From: CAVQBP01 sp964448105
Lineage (GTDB): Bacteria > Bacteroidota > Ignavibacteria > Ignavibacteriales > Ignavibacteriaceae
Assembly: GCA_964448105.1 (NCBI GenBank)
Contig: CAYUVK010000070.1
Location: forward strand, 1 to 25,854
Direction: 5' to 3'
Length of the DNA: 25,854 nt
Part shown: positions 1-8,389 of the stretch, one piece after another
How positions within the stretch are numbered: the first letter of the stretch is position 1
How the letters are laid out: each line of letters opens with the position of its first letter
Program-made: the position numbers and the translations under genes
The notes under the pieces: model-generated
Told to the model about the DNA's origin: nothing
Seen by the model: the letters and a program-made list of their open reading frames with translations, nothing else
Database searches by the model: none

Positions 1-280
1 TTGTACTACCTATTTTCTGTTCAATATTTTTTAATAGATGTAAAAAATTCAACAGAGAATTTGATGTTTTTATTTCAGCTGCACAATTATAAAATTTTTC
101 CTGCTCAATATTTCCAAAAGGTTTAGTTTCATAAACCGAAGAGACTGAAATAACTTCACAATTATTTTCTTTTTCAATTTCATTTACAGCTTTCCTTAAA
201 TAATCCAGCTTATCACCTTTATTCGAACCGAGAGCAATGTAAGCAATGTTTAACTTATTTGAATTTTGAATTTCAGACAT
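1..280 (-). CDS. folK: FolK, HPPK (3' part beyond window edge)
   Basis: 2-Amino-4-hydroxy-6-hydroxymethyldihydropteridine pyrophosphokinase, the folate-pathway step after FolB. The gene starts with ATG at 280 and is still open at base 1, so about 93 N-terminal residues are visible. Near the start the read-through gives YIALGSNKGDK, then SSVYETKPFG and a QEKFYN segment; these are the HPPK N-terminal glycine/Asn loop, the SS.YET.P.G block and the Q..F.N block. The catalytic HxDLDLL-type region would lie beyond the window. It sits directly downstream of folB on the same strand, which fits a folate pair. The call rests on motif recognition of the partial protein. Confidence 0.85.
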   Translation of the reverse strand, partial: MSEIQNSNKLNIAYIALGSNKGDKLDYLRKAVNEIEKENNCEVISVSSVYETKPFGNIEQEKFYNCAAEIKTSNSLLNFLHLLKNIEQKIGST

Positions 281-293
281 ATAAAAAAACTAA

Positions 294-358
294 TGGAACA
301 ATGGAATAGTGAATTTTTTTAAAAACAATCTCTAAAATTTCATTATTCCAATTTTCCA
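294..358. repeat. Imperfect inverted repeat in folB-folK gap
   Basis: Arms 294-313 and 339-358 are 20 nt each and match at 17 of 20 positions when one is reverse-complemented. They would form a hairpin around a 25-nt loop in the folB-folK transcript. The arms contain TGGAATAxTGAA. It could be a small dispersed repeat or a weak processing or termination hairpin; no strong U-tract supports termination. Confidence 0.5.
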
Positions 359-406
359 AAACATATAAAAAATACAATTAGACCCTTCTTCATGAAATAG
401 TAAACT

Positions 407-784
407 TTATTTATTTAATTCATCTCTTTCTTTAACAACTTCAACTTCAACACAATCAACAAGACCACCAAGAGGAGGGTTATTTTTCCGAACTCTCACG
501 GCAACTTTTTGAATTTGGGAAAATTTCTTTAAAAGTTCATCTGCTATTTTTGCTGCAAGCGCTTCTATCAAGTAATATTTCTGCCCTAGAGCAAGCTGAT
601 ACATAAATTTATAAACTTTTTCATAATCGACCGTTTGATTCAGACTATCTTTTTCTGCAGCCTTTGAAAAATCCGTATAGATATCAACATCAGCTTCAAA
701 CTTCCCGCCGACACTCTGTTCCTCGGAAAGTACTCCGTGATACCCGTAAAAAGTTGCTTTTTTAATTCTAATTATATTTAACAT
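407..784 (-). CDS. folB: Dihydroneopterin aldolase
   Basis: Dihydroneopterin aldolase (7,8-dihydroneopterin to 6-hydroxymethyl-7,8-dihydropterin plus glycolaldehyde), cytoplasmic folate biosynthesis. The 125-aa protein has the usual family length. Residues 13-17 YGYHG followed by LSEEQ and GGKFEADV are the family N-terminal signature; the middle has TVDYEKVY and LIEALAAKIADELL, which carries the conserved active-site Glu region. The end PPLGGLVDCVEVEVVKE is also typical. It lies 30 nt downstream of the EamA-type transporter and 126 nt upstream of folK, all on the minus strand, so cotranscription is likely. Confidence 0.93.
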   Translation of the reverse strand: MLNIIRIKKATFYGYHGVLSEEQSVGGKFEADVDIYTDFSKAAEKDSLNQTVDYEKVYKFMYQLALGQKYYLIEALAAKIADELLKKFSQIQKVAVRVRKNNPPLGGLVDCVEVEVVKERDELNK

Positions 785-814
785 AATCTGTTCATTAAAA
801 TAAGATGAATTTTA

Positions 815-1732
815 TTAAACCGTAACTTTTCTTTTCATTTTATTTAGTTTTATAAAATTACCAAAGTTAGCCCATAATAATCCACAGAGAACTAATAAAC
901 TTCCCATTAATTGACTAAATGAAAGTTGTTCCGAAAAGAAAATCCATCCTAAAAACAAGGCTATGACAGGAGTAATAAATGCAATTAATGAAAGAATTAC
1001 CACGCTTATTCTTTTTAATAACCAGTAAAAAGAAGTAAATGTAACTATGCTGCCGAAAATTGCAAGGTATAAAACTGAAAATACAGCAGTTGAATCAAAT
1101 TTAATTCTACTCATATCTTCTAAAAAATATCCCAAAACAGATAGGGTAATTCCTCCAAATAACATTGGAATAAAATTCATACTTACCGGGTGAAGATGAG
1201 CCCCGTACTTTTTAATGAATACAGAATTTACTGCCTGCAGACTTGCACTTAAAATTATTGCAGACATTCCCAAGGTATAAGAAGAGAAATCCAAATTAAA
1301 AGTATCGGAAAAAATTATAAGGATTCCTGAAAATCCAAGTATGATCCCGGTAAACTTAAAAAATCCGATTCTTTCCGAAGAAATAAGAAAGTATGAAAAT
1401 AAAACTACAAAAAAAGGATTCACTGCAAAAAGAACCGAAGACAAACCTGACGGGATAAATTGCTCCGCCCAATAAACTAAACCGAATGGAAAAACAAAAG
1501 AAAAGAAAGTCATTAAAAAATAGAGATGGATAGAAAGCTTATCCTTTTGAATTTCGATTTTAGTGATTTTCAGAATGAGCAATATAAAAGTTGAAGCAGT
1601 AACAAACCTTAACCCGGCAGATAAAAACGGAGTTAAGGATTCCAAACTTGTTTTAATGGCCATCCACGTAGACCCCCAAATTAAACAGGCTAAAGCATAA
1701 ACTAAAATTATTTTAATTCCGTTTGAAAACAT
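815..1732 (-). CDS. EamA/DMT-family transporter
   Basis: A 305-aa inner-membrane protein of the drug/metabolite transporter superfamily. It has about ten hydrophobic segments arranged as two EamA repeats of roughly 140 residues. The N-terminus has the family signature ACLIWGSTWMAIK near residues 15-27, and the second repeat ends with a basic tail (KLNKMKRKVTV). Substrate cannot be told from sequence; family members export amino acids, metabolites or drugs. It begins 2 nt after the pgeF stop, so translational coupling with pgeF is likely. Confidence 0.85.
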   Translation of the reverse strand: MFSNGIKIILVYALACLIWGSTWMAIKTSLESLTPFLSAGLRFVTASTFILLILKITKIEIQKDKLSIHLYFLMTFFSFVFPFGLVYWAEQFIPSGLSSVLFAVNPFFVVLFSYFLISSERIGFFKFTGIILGFSGILIIFSDTFNLDFSSYTLGMSAIILSASLQAVNSVFIKKYGAHLHPVSMNFIPMLFGGITLSVLGYFLEDMSRIKFDSTAVFSVLYLAIFGSIVTFTSFYWLLKRISVVILSLIAFITPVIALFLGWIFFSEQLSFSQLMGSLLVLCGLLWANFGNFIKLNKMKRKVTV

Positions 1733-1734
1733 TT

Positions 1735-2466
1735 CTATCTCATTGCTATAATTCCAAGGGCTCTGCCTGAATGCAAACCATCTCTTCTATAAGAATGAAG
1801 AAGATATTTCATTTTAAAAGTACAGTATGATGAAAGCTGGATGTTTTCTTTTGGGATTCTGAAATTCAATAAAATATCATAATTTATTCCTGATACATCG
1901 AGCAAATATTTATCTCCTTTAGGGATCAGATATTTTTGTTCAAATTTTTCAGCTATTTCTTTTCCGACTTCATAATTTTTTTGGCAGATTGACGGACCAA
2001 TATAACCTATTAATTCTTGGGGGGAAGAATTATAATCTTCTTTTAATTTATTTAATACTCTTAATAAAATCTTTTTTTCAGTTCCACGCCATCCTGAATG
2101 AACGGCGGCAACTACTTTATTTTTTTTATCAAAGATAAAGATCGGAGTGCAGTCGGCTGTACTTATTGCAAGACCTAAATTTCTTTTATCGGTTATTAAT
2201 GCATCACTTTCTCCGCAGAAACCGCCTTTAGTCACATAATTAATTTTATCACCATGAACCTGCTTTTGTATTGCCACATTTTCTAATTTTAATCCAAGTT
2301 CTTGAAAAAATAATTCTCTGTTCTCTCGTACAATTTTTTCATCATCGCCGACAGAAGTAGAAACATTGAAATAGAAGGGTGGTTTTCTTTCTACACAAAT
2401 TTTAGTACTGAACCCAAATATTATTTCTTCATATCGACTTAATATTAAAGACTTAATAATTACCAT
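1735..2466 (-). CDS. pgeF: PgeF/YfiH purine nucleoside phosphorylase
   Basis: Polyphenol-oxidase/laccase-domain protein of the YfiH family, 243 aa. Characterised members are zinc-dependent purine nucleoside phosphorylases or deaminases; E. coli YfiH is also named PgeF for peptidoglycan editing. Visible family signatures are QKQVHGDK (metal His), ISTADCTPIFI (metal Cys), AAVHSGWRGT (metal His), YIGPSICQKNYEVG and the C-terminal HSYRRDG..SGR. All three metal ligands are present. It is the first gene of the minus-strand block and diverges from surE across a 202-nt gap. Confidence 0.9.
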   Translation of the reverse strand: MVIIKSLILSRYEEIIFGFSTKICVERKPPFYFNVSTSVGDDEKIVRENRELFFQELGLKLENVAIQKQVHGDKINYVTKGGFCGESDALITDKRNLGLAISTADCTPIFIFDKKNKVVAAVHSGWRGTEKKILLRVLNKLKEDYNSSPQELIGYIGPSICQKNYEVGKEIAEKFEQKYLIPKGDKYLLDVSGINYDILLNFRIPKENIQLSSYCTFKMKYLLHSYRRDGLHSGRALGIIAMR

Positions 2467-2611
2467 CTTTTAATGCATAAATAAAAATGAACTGCAAGTT
2501 AAGAAAAAATGTCTGTTTTTGGTATTAGACAAATGACATTAAAATATATTGTTAATTTTATCATTTTACTTTTCATACAGTGTAAAATATAGTAACAACT
2601 AATCAAATCAA

Positions 2612-2640
2612 TTGAGAGTATAAAGTCATTACATTATATT
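2612..2640 (+). promoter_or_regulatory. Putative surE promoter
   Basis: TTGAGA at 2612-2617 and TATATT at 2635-2640 with a 17-nt spacer fit a sigma70-type promoter. They lie about 30 nt upstream of the surE TTG start in the divergent pgeF-surE intergenic region. An AAGGA Shine-Dalgarno at 2659-2663 follows. Confidence 0.4.
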
Positions 2641-2668
2641 AGTAGCTCATTTATAAATAAGGAATATT

Positions 2669-3448
2669 TTGAAAATTTTAGTTTGTAATGATGACGGAAT
2701 AGATTCCGCGGGAATTTGGGTTTTAACCGAAACTCTTAAAGAAATTTCCGAAGTAACAGTTGTTGCTCCCCGAAAAGAACAAAGTGCTGTGGGACATGGA
2801 ATTACAATGCAGATACCTTTACGTGTGATGGAATATAACAAAAATGGAAAATTTTTTGGCTATGCTGTTGAAGGAACTCCTGCAGATTGTGTTAAAATGG
2901 GTGTCAGAAATATTATGAAAGAACCCCCGGACCTGGTTATATCCGGGATAAATCATGGTTCCAACACTGCAATAAATATAATTTATTCAGGGACTGTTTC
3001 CGCTGCAAGAGAAGCGGCAATTATGGATATTCCATCGATTGCAATTTCCGTAACAAACCATGCTGCGAAAGAATTTTCACTTGCTGCAAAAGTTGCAAAA
3101 AAACTTGCTTTAGAAATTGTTGACAAAGATTTACCTGCAGGGACTTTATTAAATGTGAATGTTCCCGATGTTCCAGAAGAACAAGTTACTGGCATTCATT
3201 TAACTAAGCAGGGAAAATCCAAATGGGATGATATTTACGAACAACGGACGGATCCCTATGGAAAAAATTATTACTGGCTAACCGGCAATCTTCTTGAAGT
3301 TGATACGGAAATCGAAACCGACCAGGCTGCAATAAGAAAAAATTATATTTCAATTACACCGATCCATTTTGATTTAACGGATTACAACACTTTCGAAAGA
3401 ATGAAAAAATGGAAAATTGAAAGGCTTCTAAATGGGAAAACAGATTGA
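2669..3448 (+). CDS. surE: 5'/3'-nucleotidase SurE
   Basis: Survival protein SurE, a metal-dependent nucleoside monophosphatase of stationary-phase physiology, 259 aa. Active-site residues are visible: Asp8 and Asp9 in CNDDGID, Ser39 in RKEQSAVGHG, and Asn95 in SGINHGSNT, plus the EGTPADCV loop. The start is TTG at 2669, supported by AAGGA at 2659-2663 and by the exact SurE N-terminus (KILVCNDDGI). Its end overlaps the PhzF-family gene by 17 nt, implying translational coupling. Confidence 0.95.
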   Translation: MKILVCNDDGIDSAGIWVLTETLKEISEVTVVAPRKEQSAVGHGITMQIPLRVMEYNKNGKFFGYAVEGTPADCVKMGVRNIMKEPPDLVISGINHGSNTAINIIYSGTVSAAREAAIMDIPSIAISVTNHAAKEFSLAAKVAKKLALEIVDKDLPAGTLLNVNVPDVPEEQVTGIHLTKQGKSKWDDIYEQRTDPYGKNYYWLTGNLLEVDTEIETDQAAIRKNYISITPIHFDLTDYNTFERMKKWKIERLLNGKTD

Positions 3449-4301
3449 GATTTATCAAATAGATGCTTTCACAAATAAATCTTTTGAAGGAAATCCTGCC
3501 GGGATTACATTCGGAGATAATTTAACTGATAAAGAAATGCAGCAAATTGCCAAAGAAATGAACCTGGCGGAAACTGCTTTCCTTTCAAAGGTAAACAAGG
3601 CAGATTATAATTTAAGATGGTTTACACCTGCAACCGAAGTAGAATTATGCGGACATGCTACAATTGCTTCACTTCATTTTTTAACGGAAAAGAATTTATT
3701 GAAAAATAATTCAACTGTAAAATTTGATACTCGCTCAGGTATCTTAAACTGTAAAGCAGAAGATGGGTATTACTTTATGCAGATACCGATTTTTTCGATG
3801 AAAGAATTTGATGGAGATGAAAAAGAAATAATTCAAGCACTGAATATTAATAAAAATTCACTCGATAAAAATATTCCATTTATAATTCTTGGAAACGGTT
3901 ATTTATATATTTATGTAAAAGATTTATCATCTCTGCACAATCTCCAACCGGATTTTAGAGCTCTAAAGAACATTACAAAATCAAAAAATGAATTTAACTG
4001 CGCAGTAGTATTTACATTAGAAACAGTTGATGAAGAAAGTTTTGCACACAGCCGTTTTTTTGCTCCGTATTATGGGATAGATGAAGACCCTGTAACCGGT
4101 TCTGCAAATGGACCTTTTCTTCTTGTACTGAAAAAATTAAATCTAATAAAAAATGCGGGGAATGAGATTACTTTGATTTTTGAACAGGGAGATGTTTTAA
4201 ATAGGCGCGGCAGAGTTAAAGTAAGATATAATCAAGCTGAAAATGAATTATATATTTCAGGGCAGGCAGTTACTGTATTGAAGGGAGCTTTAACCTTTTA
4301 A
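3432..4301 (+). CDS. PhzF-family isomerase-like protein
   Basis: A 289-aa member of the PhzF/diaminopimelate-epimerase-fold family (phenazine biosynthesis-like proteins). Signatures are FEGNPAGI near residue 19, Glu47 in NLAETAFL (equivalent to the PhzF catalytic Glu), ELCGHAT at residues 71-77 and the late DEDPVTGSANGPF motif. No other phenazine genes are nearby, so a phenazine role should not be inferred; the substrate is unknown. It overlaps surE by 17 nt and shares one base with the next gene (TAATG). Confidence 0.88.
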   Translation: MGKQIEIYQIDAFTNKSFEGNPAGITFGDNLTDKEMQQIAKEMNLAETAFLSKVNKADYNLRWFTPATEVELCGHATIASLHFLTEKNLLKNNSTVKFDTRSGILNCKAEDGYYFMQIPIFSMKEFDGDEKEIIQALNINKNSLDKNIPFIILGNGYLYIYVKDLSSLHNLQPDFRALKNITKSKNEFNCAVVFTLETVDEESFAHSRFFAPYYGIDEDPVTGSANGPFLLVLKKLNLIKNAGNEITLIFEQGDVLNRRGRVKVRYNQAENELYISGQAVTVLKGALTF

Positions 4302-6297
4302 TGTTTAATTTCGAAAAGATTAATCTTACCTTTTCTTTTAGTCCTCTCTTCTTTTTTGCAGCGCTAATTTTATTAGGTGCTTATGCTGTTTATGTTTATA
4401 GATATACTGTCCCGGTTATAAGCACATCAAAGAAAATCTTTCTAGTTACATTAAGAACATTAGCTCTTCTTTTATTGCTTTTTGTAATATTTGAACCAAT
4501 TCTTACTCTTACAAAAAAGATTATCCTTGAACCAATAAACCTTATTTTTGTTGATAATTCAAGGTCTATTCAAATTAAGGATGGAACACACAGAGAAGAA
4601 ACAATTGATAATTTTTTGAAAGAAGCTGGTGCAAATAATTTATTCATTAATTCAAAATTATATTCATTTGGAAACCAGGTAAAAAAGGTCAGCCCTGACA
4701 GCTTGTCCGACATAAATTTTTCAGAAGGAAGTACGAATTTTTCAAAAATATTTAATGATGTAAAAGGAGACAAAAGTAATATTTCTTCTGTAATTATTGT
4801 AAGTGACGGAGTTATTACGGATGGGACTAATCCGCTTTACACGGCAGAAAAATTAAACATCCCGGTCTTTACAATTGGTGTTGGCGATACTACGAGACAT
4901 AAAGATATTGAACTTAAAAATGTTTTATATAACAAATATATTTATGCTCAAACTCACACAAAAATCCAGGCAACAATTTTAAATAATGGCTTTGGAAATC
5001 AAAATGTTAATGTTTCTTTTTATGAAAATGATATTCTTGTTGAACAACGAAACATTAAGTTAAGTCAAGATGGTGTACAGAATATAAATTTTACTTATAC
5101 CCCTCAAAACGGCGGAGAAAAGAAATTAACACTTAATGTTTCTAATTTAAAAGGTGAATTTACAACGGCAAACAATAAAAAAATATTTTATATAAATGTA
5201 CTTAGCAATAAAATAAAAGTGCTTCTTATCAGCGGCGCCCCTTCTCCGGATCTTTCTTTCATAAAAAATACTTTAACCGAAGATAAGAACCTATCCGTTA
5301 ATTCTATTACCCAAATTGGACAAAACAATTACCTGGAAAAGAATAATAGAGAGGCTTTAATTGACAGTTCACAAATACTTTTTCTTATAGGTTTCCCGAC
5401 TAAAGAAACTTCAAATGAATTTTTAAATAAAATTTATAACGCAATCCATAATAAAAGTAAACCNNNNNNNNNNNNNNNNNNNNNNNNNNNNNNNNNNNNN
5501 NNNNNNNNNNNNNNNNNNNNNNNNNNNNNNNNNNNNNNNNNNNNNNNNNNNNNNNNNNNNNNNTAAAAATTAATAATGTTCCTATTAATACCCCTTTAAT
5601 TATAACAAGAAGATTAGGCAGTAAAAGATCAATTGCAGTTCTTGCAAAAGATATCTGGAAATGGAAACTTCAGACTGCCGATAAAAATTTAAATCTATTT
5701 GATAATTTTATTTTGAATAGTGTAAAATGGTTAAACACTTCGGAGAAACAGAAACAGGTAACAATAAAACCTTCGAAAAAGAATTATTCAACAGGAGAAA
5801 ATATTGATTTTACAGGCCAGGTTTATGATGAGACTTTTAACCCGGTTTCCGATGCGGAAGTAAAGGTAAAAGTTAATGGAGAAAAGGAGAATTATGATCT
5901 AATATTAAGTGCTGTTGGAAATGGATTGTATGAAGGTTCTTTACAAATAAATAAAGCAGGAAATTATAATTATTCTGGTGAAGCAACCCAGGATGGAAAT
6001 AAATTAGGAACCGATGCAGGAAAATTTAATGTTGGTGAAGTAGATATTGAAATGATAAATCCGCAAATGAATTATGATTTTTTAAACTCATTAGCAAATG
6101 AAACCGGCGGGAAATTCTATAATTCGTCAAATTATCATAAACTATTTAGCTTAATAAAAGAATTAAATAAAAAAGCATCAAAAGAAAAAACCAGTGTAAG
6201 TGAAATTAGACTTTGGTCGAATGAATGGTTAATGGTAATAGCAATCCTTTTATTTGCGTTAGAATGGTTTTTCAGAAAACGAGCCGGAATGTTGTAA
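4301..6297 (+). CDS. Membrane-anchored VWA-domain protein (broken by N gap)
   Basis: One gene interrupted by a 100-N placeholder at 5464-5563. The first part (387 full codons) and second part (about 244 codons) are both open; the true gap must be 2 modulo 3 to join them. Two N-terminal membrane helices (about residues 13-33 and 47-68) are followed by a von Willebrand A domain with an apparently complete MIDAS: DNSRS at 85-89, Thr145 and Asp169 (VSDG). A Rossmann or amidotransferase-like stretch starts near residue 300. The end has an Ig-like segment and a final helix before FRKRAGML. The layout resembles Bacteroidota membrane VWA proteins sometimes compared with BatA/BatB. Function unknown. 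Confidence 0.75.
5464..5563. other. Assembly gap (100 N)
   Basis: Exactly 100 N inside the VWA-protein gene, a standard placeholder of unknown real length. Flanking coding frames require the true gap to be 2 modulo 3. The apparent frame change here is therefore not evidence of a frameshift. Confidence 0.98.
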
Positions 6298-6477
6298 AAG
6301 AGATTACAAAATTGAAAGAATTAAAGATTTTCTTTTTTAAGATAATTTAGATTTAAAGAATTAATAAAATTAAAATATTCCTTATATTGATTCATAGAAT
6401 TTTAATCATCAAGGATGGATTATATTATTCTTAACCAGATTTGGGGAATTTTCAATTATTAAATTTTTTAATTTATT

Positions 6478-7161
6478 TTGGAATTCATTACAGAAATATT
6501 CGATTTTTTTCTTCCCAGACTTTGCCCTTCATGTAAAATAAAATTGCTGCCTTTCGATAGATTTGTTTGCTATTCCTGCCTAAACAAAATACAAAAAACA
6601 AATGAAAAAAGACTTCAATCAGAATTTGAGAAAAAATTCGATAACAAGGAAGTCGTTTCGGGATTTACTTCACTATATGTATTTGAAAAAGATAAAGAGC
6701 TGCAGCATATAATTCATTCATTAAAATACAACGGAAGATTTTTAATCGGGACTTATCTCGGTCAGGAATTAGGTAAAAAAATTAAAAATGAAATCCAACG
6801 CTGGAATATCCATATGATATTACCTGTTCCTTTACATCAATTAAAAAAAGCAGAAAGAGGATACAACCAGTCTTTTTATATCGCCAAAGGCTTGAAAAAG
6901 GAATTAAACATTCCGGTAGGTTCAAAAATAATAAAACGAAAAAAATACACACAATCCCAAACAACTATGAATCTAATAGAAAGACAAAAAAATATTCAGG
7001 AAGCTTTTAGATTAAAAAATGATAAAAAAATCAGGGGTAAAAATATTTTACTGATCGACGATGTAATAACTACAGGAGCTACAATTTCAGAATGCGGGAA
7101 GGTATTATTGAATTCTGGAGCTAACAGAATTTATGCTGCTTCAATTGCAATTGCGGATTAA
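6478..7161 (+). CDS. comF: ComF-family phosphoribosyltransferase-like protein
   Basis: A 227-aa ComF family protein: N-terminal zinc-finger-like cysteines (CPSC at residues 16-19, CYSC about 15 residues later) and a C-terminal phosphoribosyltransferase fold with the PRPP-binding motif ILLIDDVITTGAT. The segment LPVPLHQLKKAERGYNQS is also typical. ComF proteins take part in natural transformation; in Gram-negatives the homologue (GntX) is associated with DNA use. The best start is TTG at 6478; no in-frame ATG gives a better N-terminus. It lies 180 nt after the VWA gene with no clear promoter. A decayed copy of its 3' end follows downstream. Confidence 0.88.
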   Translation: MEFITEIFDFFLPRLCPSCKIKLLPFDRFVCYSCLNKIQKTNEKRLQSEFEKKFDNKEVVSGFTSLYVFEKDKELQHIIHSLKYNGRFLIGTYLGQELGKKIKNEIQRWNIHMILPVPLHQLKKAERGYNQSFYIAKGLKKELNIPVGSKIIKRKKYTQSQTTMNLIERQKNIQEAFRLKNDKKIRGKNILLIDDVITTGATISECGKVLLNSGANRIYAASIAIAD

Positions 7162-7170
7162 GATTTCACT

Positions 7171-7217
7171 AACCTTCGAGTTAATGTATCGAAAACAACA
7201 TGCTAACCTCGAAGGTT
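7171..7217. repeat. Inverted repeat (AACCTTCGAG family)
   Basis: Left arm 7171-7183 and right arm 7204-7217 are complementary over 13 bp with one bulged base, around a 20-nt loop. It lies just after the comF stop and directly before the comF-like remnant. It may act as a terminator hairpin, but no U-tract follows; it looks more like a dispersed palindromic repeat at a recombination junction. Confidence 0.6.
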
Positions 7218-7224
7218 CTAATGA

Positions 7225-7308
7225 GATACTATCTTAGAATGTGGAAAAGCGCTGTTGAATTCGGGAGTAAATAGGATTTATACTGCTTCGGTTGAAATTG
7301 CAGATTGA
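7225..7308 (+). pseudogene. Remnant 3' end of a second comF homologue
   Basis: This 84-nt stretch aligns without gaps to the last 28 codons of comF (7078-7161 region). I count 62 of 84 bases identical. Translated, it reads through ECGKALLNSGVNRIY to a TGA stop, with 20 of 27 residues identical to ComF. Most differences fall at third codon positions, so both copies diverged while coding. Upstream homology stops at in-frame TGA/TAA and the inverted repeat at 7171-7217. There is no start codon or 5' part, so it is a broken tail. Confidence 0.8.
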
Positions 7309-7405
7309 AATGCATTTTTTAAATACTGTATACGTTATTTATACGCCTGTGCGGGAACTTTTTAATGATAGTGAATGAGGCATTCATATTTGAATGTGTG
7401 GATGA

Positions 7406-8257
7406 TTAATACTTCTCCGGTATAAATGTTTGATCAGAAATAGGTGGTCTAATATAACCTTCATTTTTTTGCCGGGGAGGGAGTTTAATTGGTTCCGGTG
7501 TTAAATCTTCATATTCAATCAAGCTTAATAGATGGGCAATGCAATTAAGTCTGGCTTTCTTTTTATCATCCGCATTAACAACATACCATGGAGCTTGTTT
7601 AATATCTGTGTAGGCAAACATTTCATCTTTAGCCTTTGAATATTCTACCCACTTTGAACGGGATTCCAAATCCATTGGGCTTAATTTCCAGCGTTTGGTT
7701 CTGTCCTGTATTCTTACTTGGAATCTTTTTTCCTGTTCCTCATCACTAACCGAGAAATAGTACTTGATTAATTTTATCCCGGATCGAACAAGCATTCTTT
7801 CAAACTCTGGACACGATCTTAAAAATTCTTCATATTCTTCCTCAGTACAAAAACCCATAACTTTTTCGACTCCAGCTCTGTTGTACCAGCTTCTATCAAA
7901 GAGAACCATTTCACCTGCAGCAGGTAAATGAGCTACATATCTTTGAAAATACCATTGCGTTTTTTCACGTTCGGTTGGTGTTCCCAACGCAACCACTCTA
8001 CAAATTCTGGGATTCAAACTTTGAGTTATCCTCTTAATTACCCCGCCTTTTCCGGCGGCATCACGTCCTTCAAAAATCACAACAACTTTTAGTTTTTTTT
8101 CTTTAATCCACTCTTGCAGCTTTACCAGTTCTATTTGCATTTGAACTAATTCCTTTTCATAGAATTTTTTCTTTAATTTTTCATTAACTATTTTATTCTC
8201 ATCAGAATTATATAAACCTGCTTTGTTCTTTTTATCCCTTGTTTTTGTCTTTGACAT
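7406..8257 (-). CDS. ppk2: Polyphosphate kinase 2 (PPK2)
   Basis: PPK2 family kinase, 283 aa, which phosphorylates nucleotides from polyphosphate (or the reverse). Walker A is GRDAAGKGG at residues 64-72, with EGRD before it. Walker B is FDRSWYNRAGVE at about 120-131, with the lid-type stretch RIQDRTKRWKLSPMD further on. The length fits single-domain PPK2; which class (NDP, NMP or GDP preference) cannot be told safely. The N-terminal 15 residues are Lys/Asp-rich and probably disordered. A GGAGA Shine-Dalgarno precedes the ATG at 8257. It is separated from argS by 132 nt. Confidence 0.92.
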   Translation of the reverse strand: MSKTKTRDKKNKAGLYNSDENKIVNEKLKKKFYEKELVQMQIELVKLQEWIKEKKLKVVVIFEGRDAAGKGGVIKRITQSLNPRICRVVALGTPTEREKTQWYFQRYVAHLPAAGEMVLFDRSWYNRAGVEKVMGFCTEEEYEEFLRSCPEFERMLVRSGIKLIKYYFSVSDEEQEKRFQVRIQDRTKRWKLSPMDLESRSKWVEYSKAKDEMFAYTDIKQAPWYVVNADDKKKARLNCIAHLLSLIEYEDLTPEPIKLPPRQKNEGYIRPPISDQTFIPEKY

Positions 8258-8389
8258 TTCATTCTCCGATAATCAGTTGGATTAAAATTATTAATTTAAT
8301 TATCGAAATATTTACCTGGTAATTAACTAATAAGCATTAGTGTAATTGTCTTACTATATGACTCACAATTAAACCATTTCCGATTAACC

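Noticed and set aside
3432..4301. Phenazine biosynthesis locus
   Set aside because: Only a PhzF-family gene is present; the family is broad and no other phz genes are nearby.
5464..5563. Apparent frameshift in the VWA gene
   Set aside because: The frame change equals the arbitrary 100-N filler; both sides are open and consistent with one gene.
7381..7396. CATTCA-TATT-TGAATG palindrome before ppk2 stop as a terminator
   Set aside because: Short AT-rich stem without a U-tract on either strand; not supported as a terminator.
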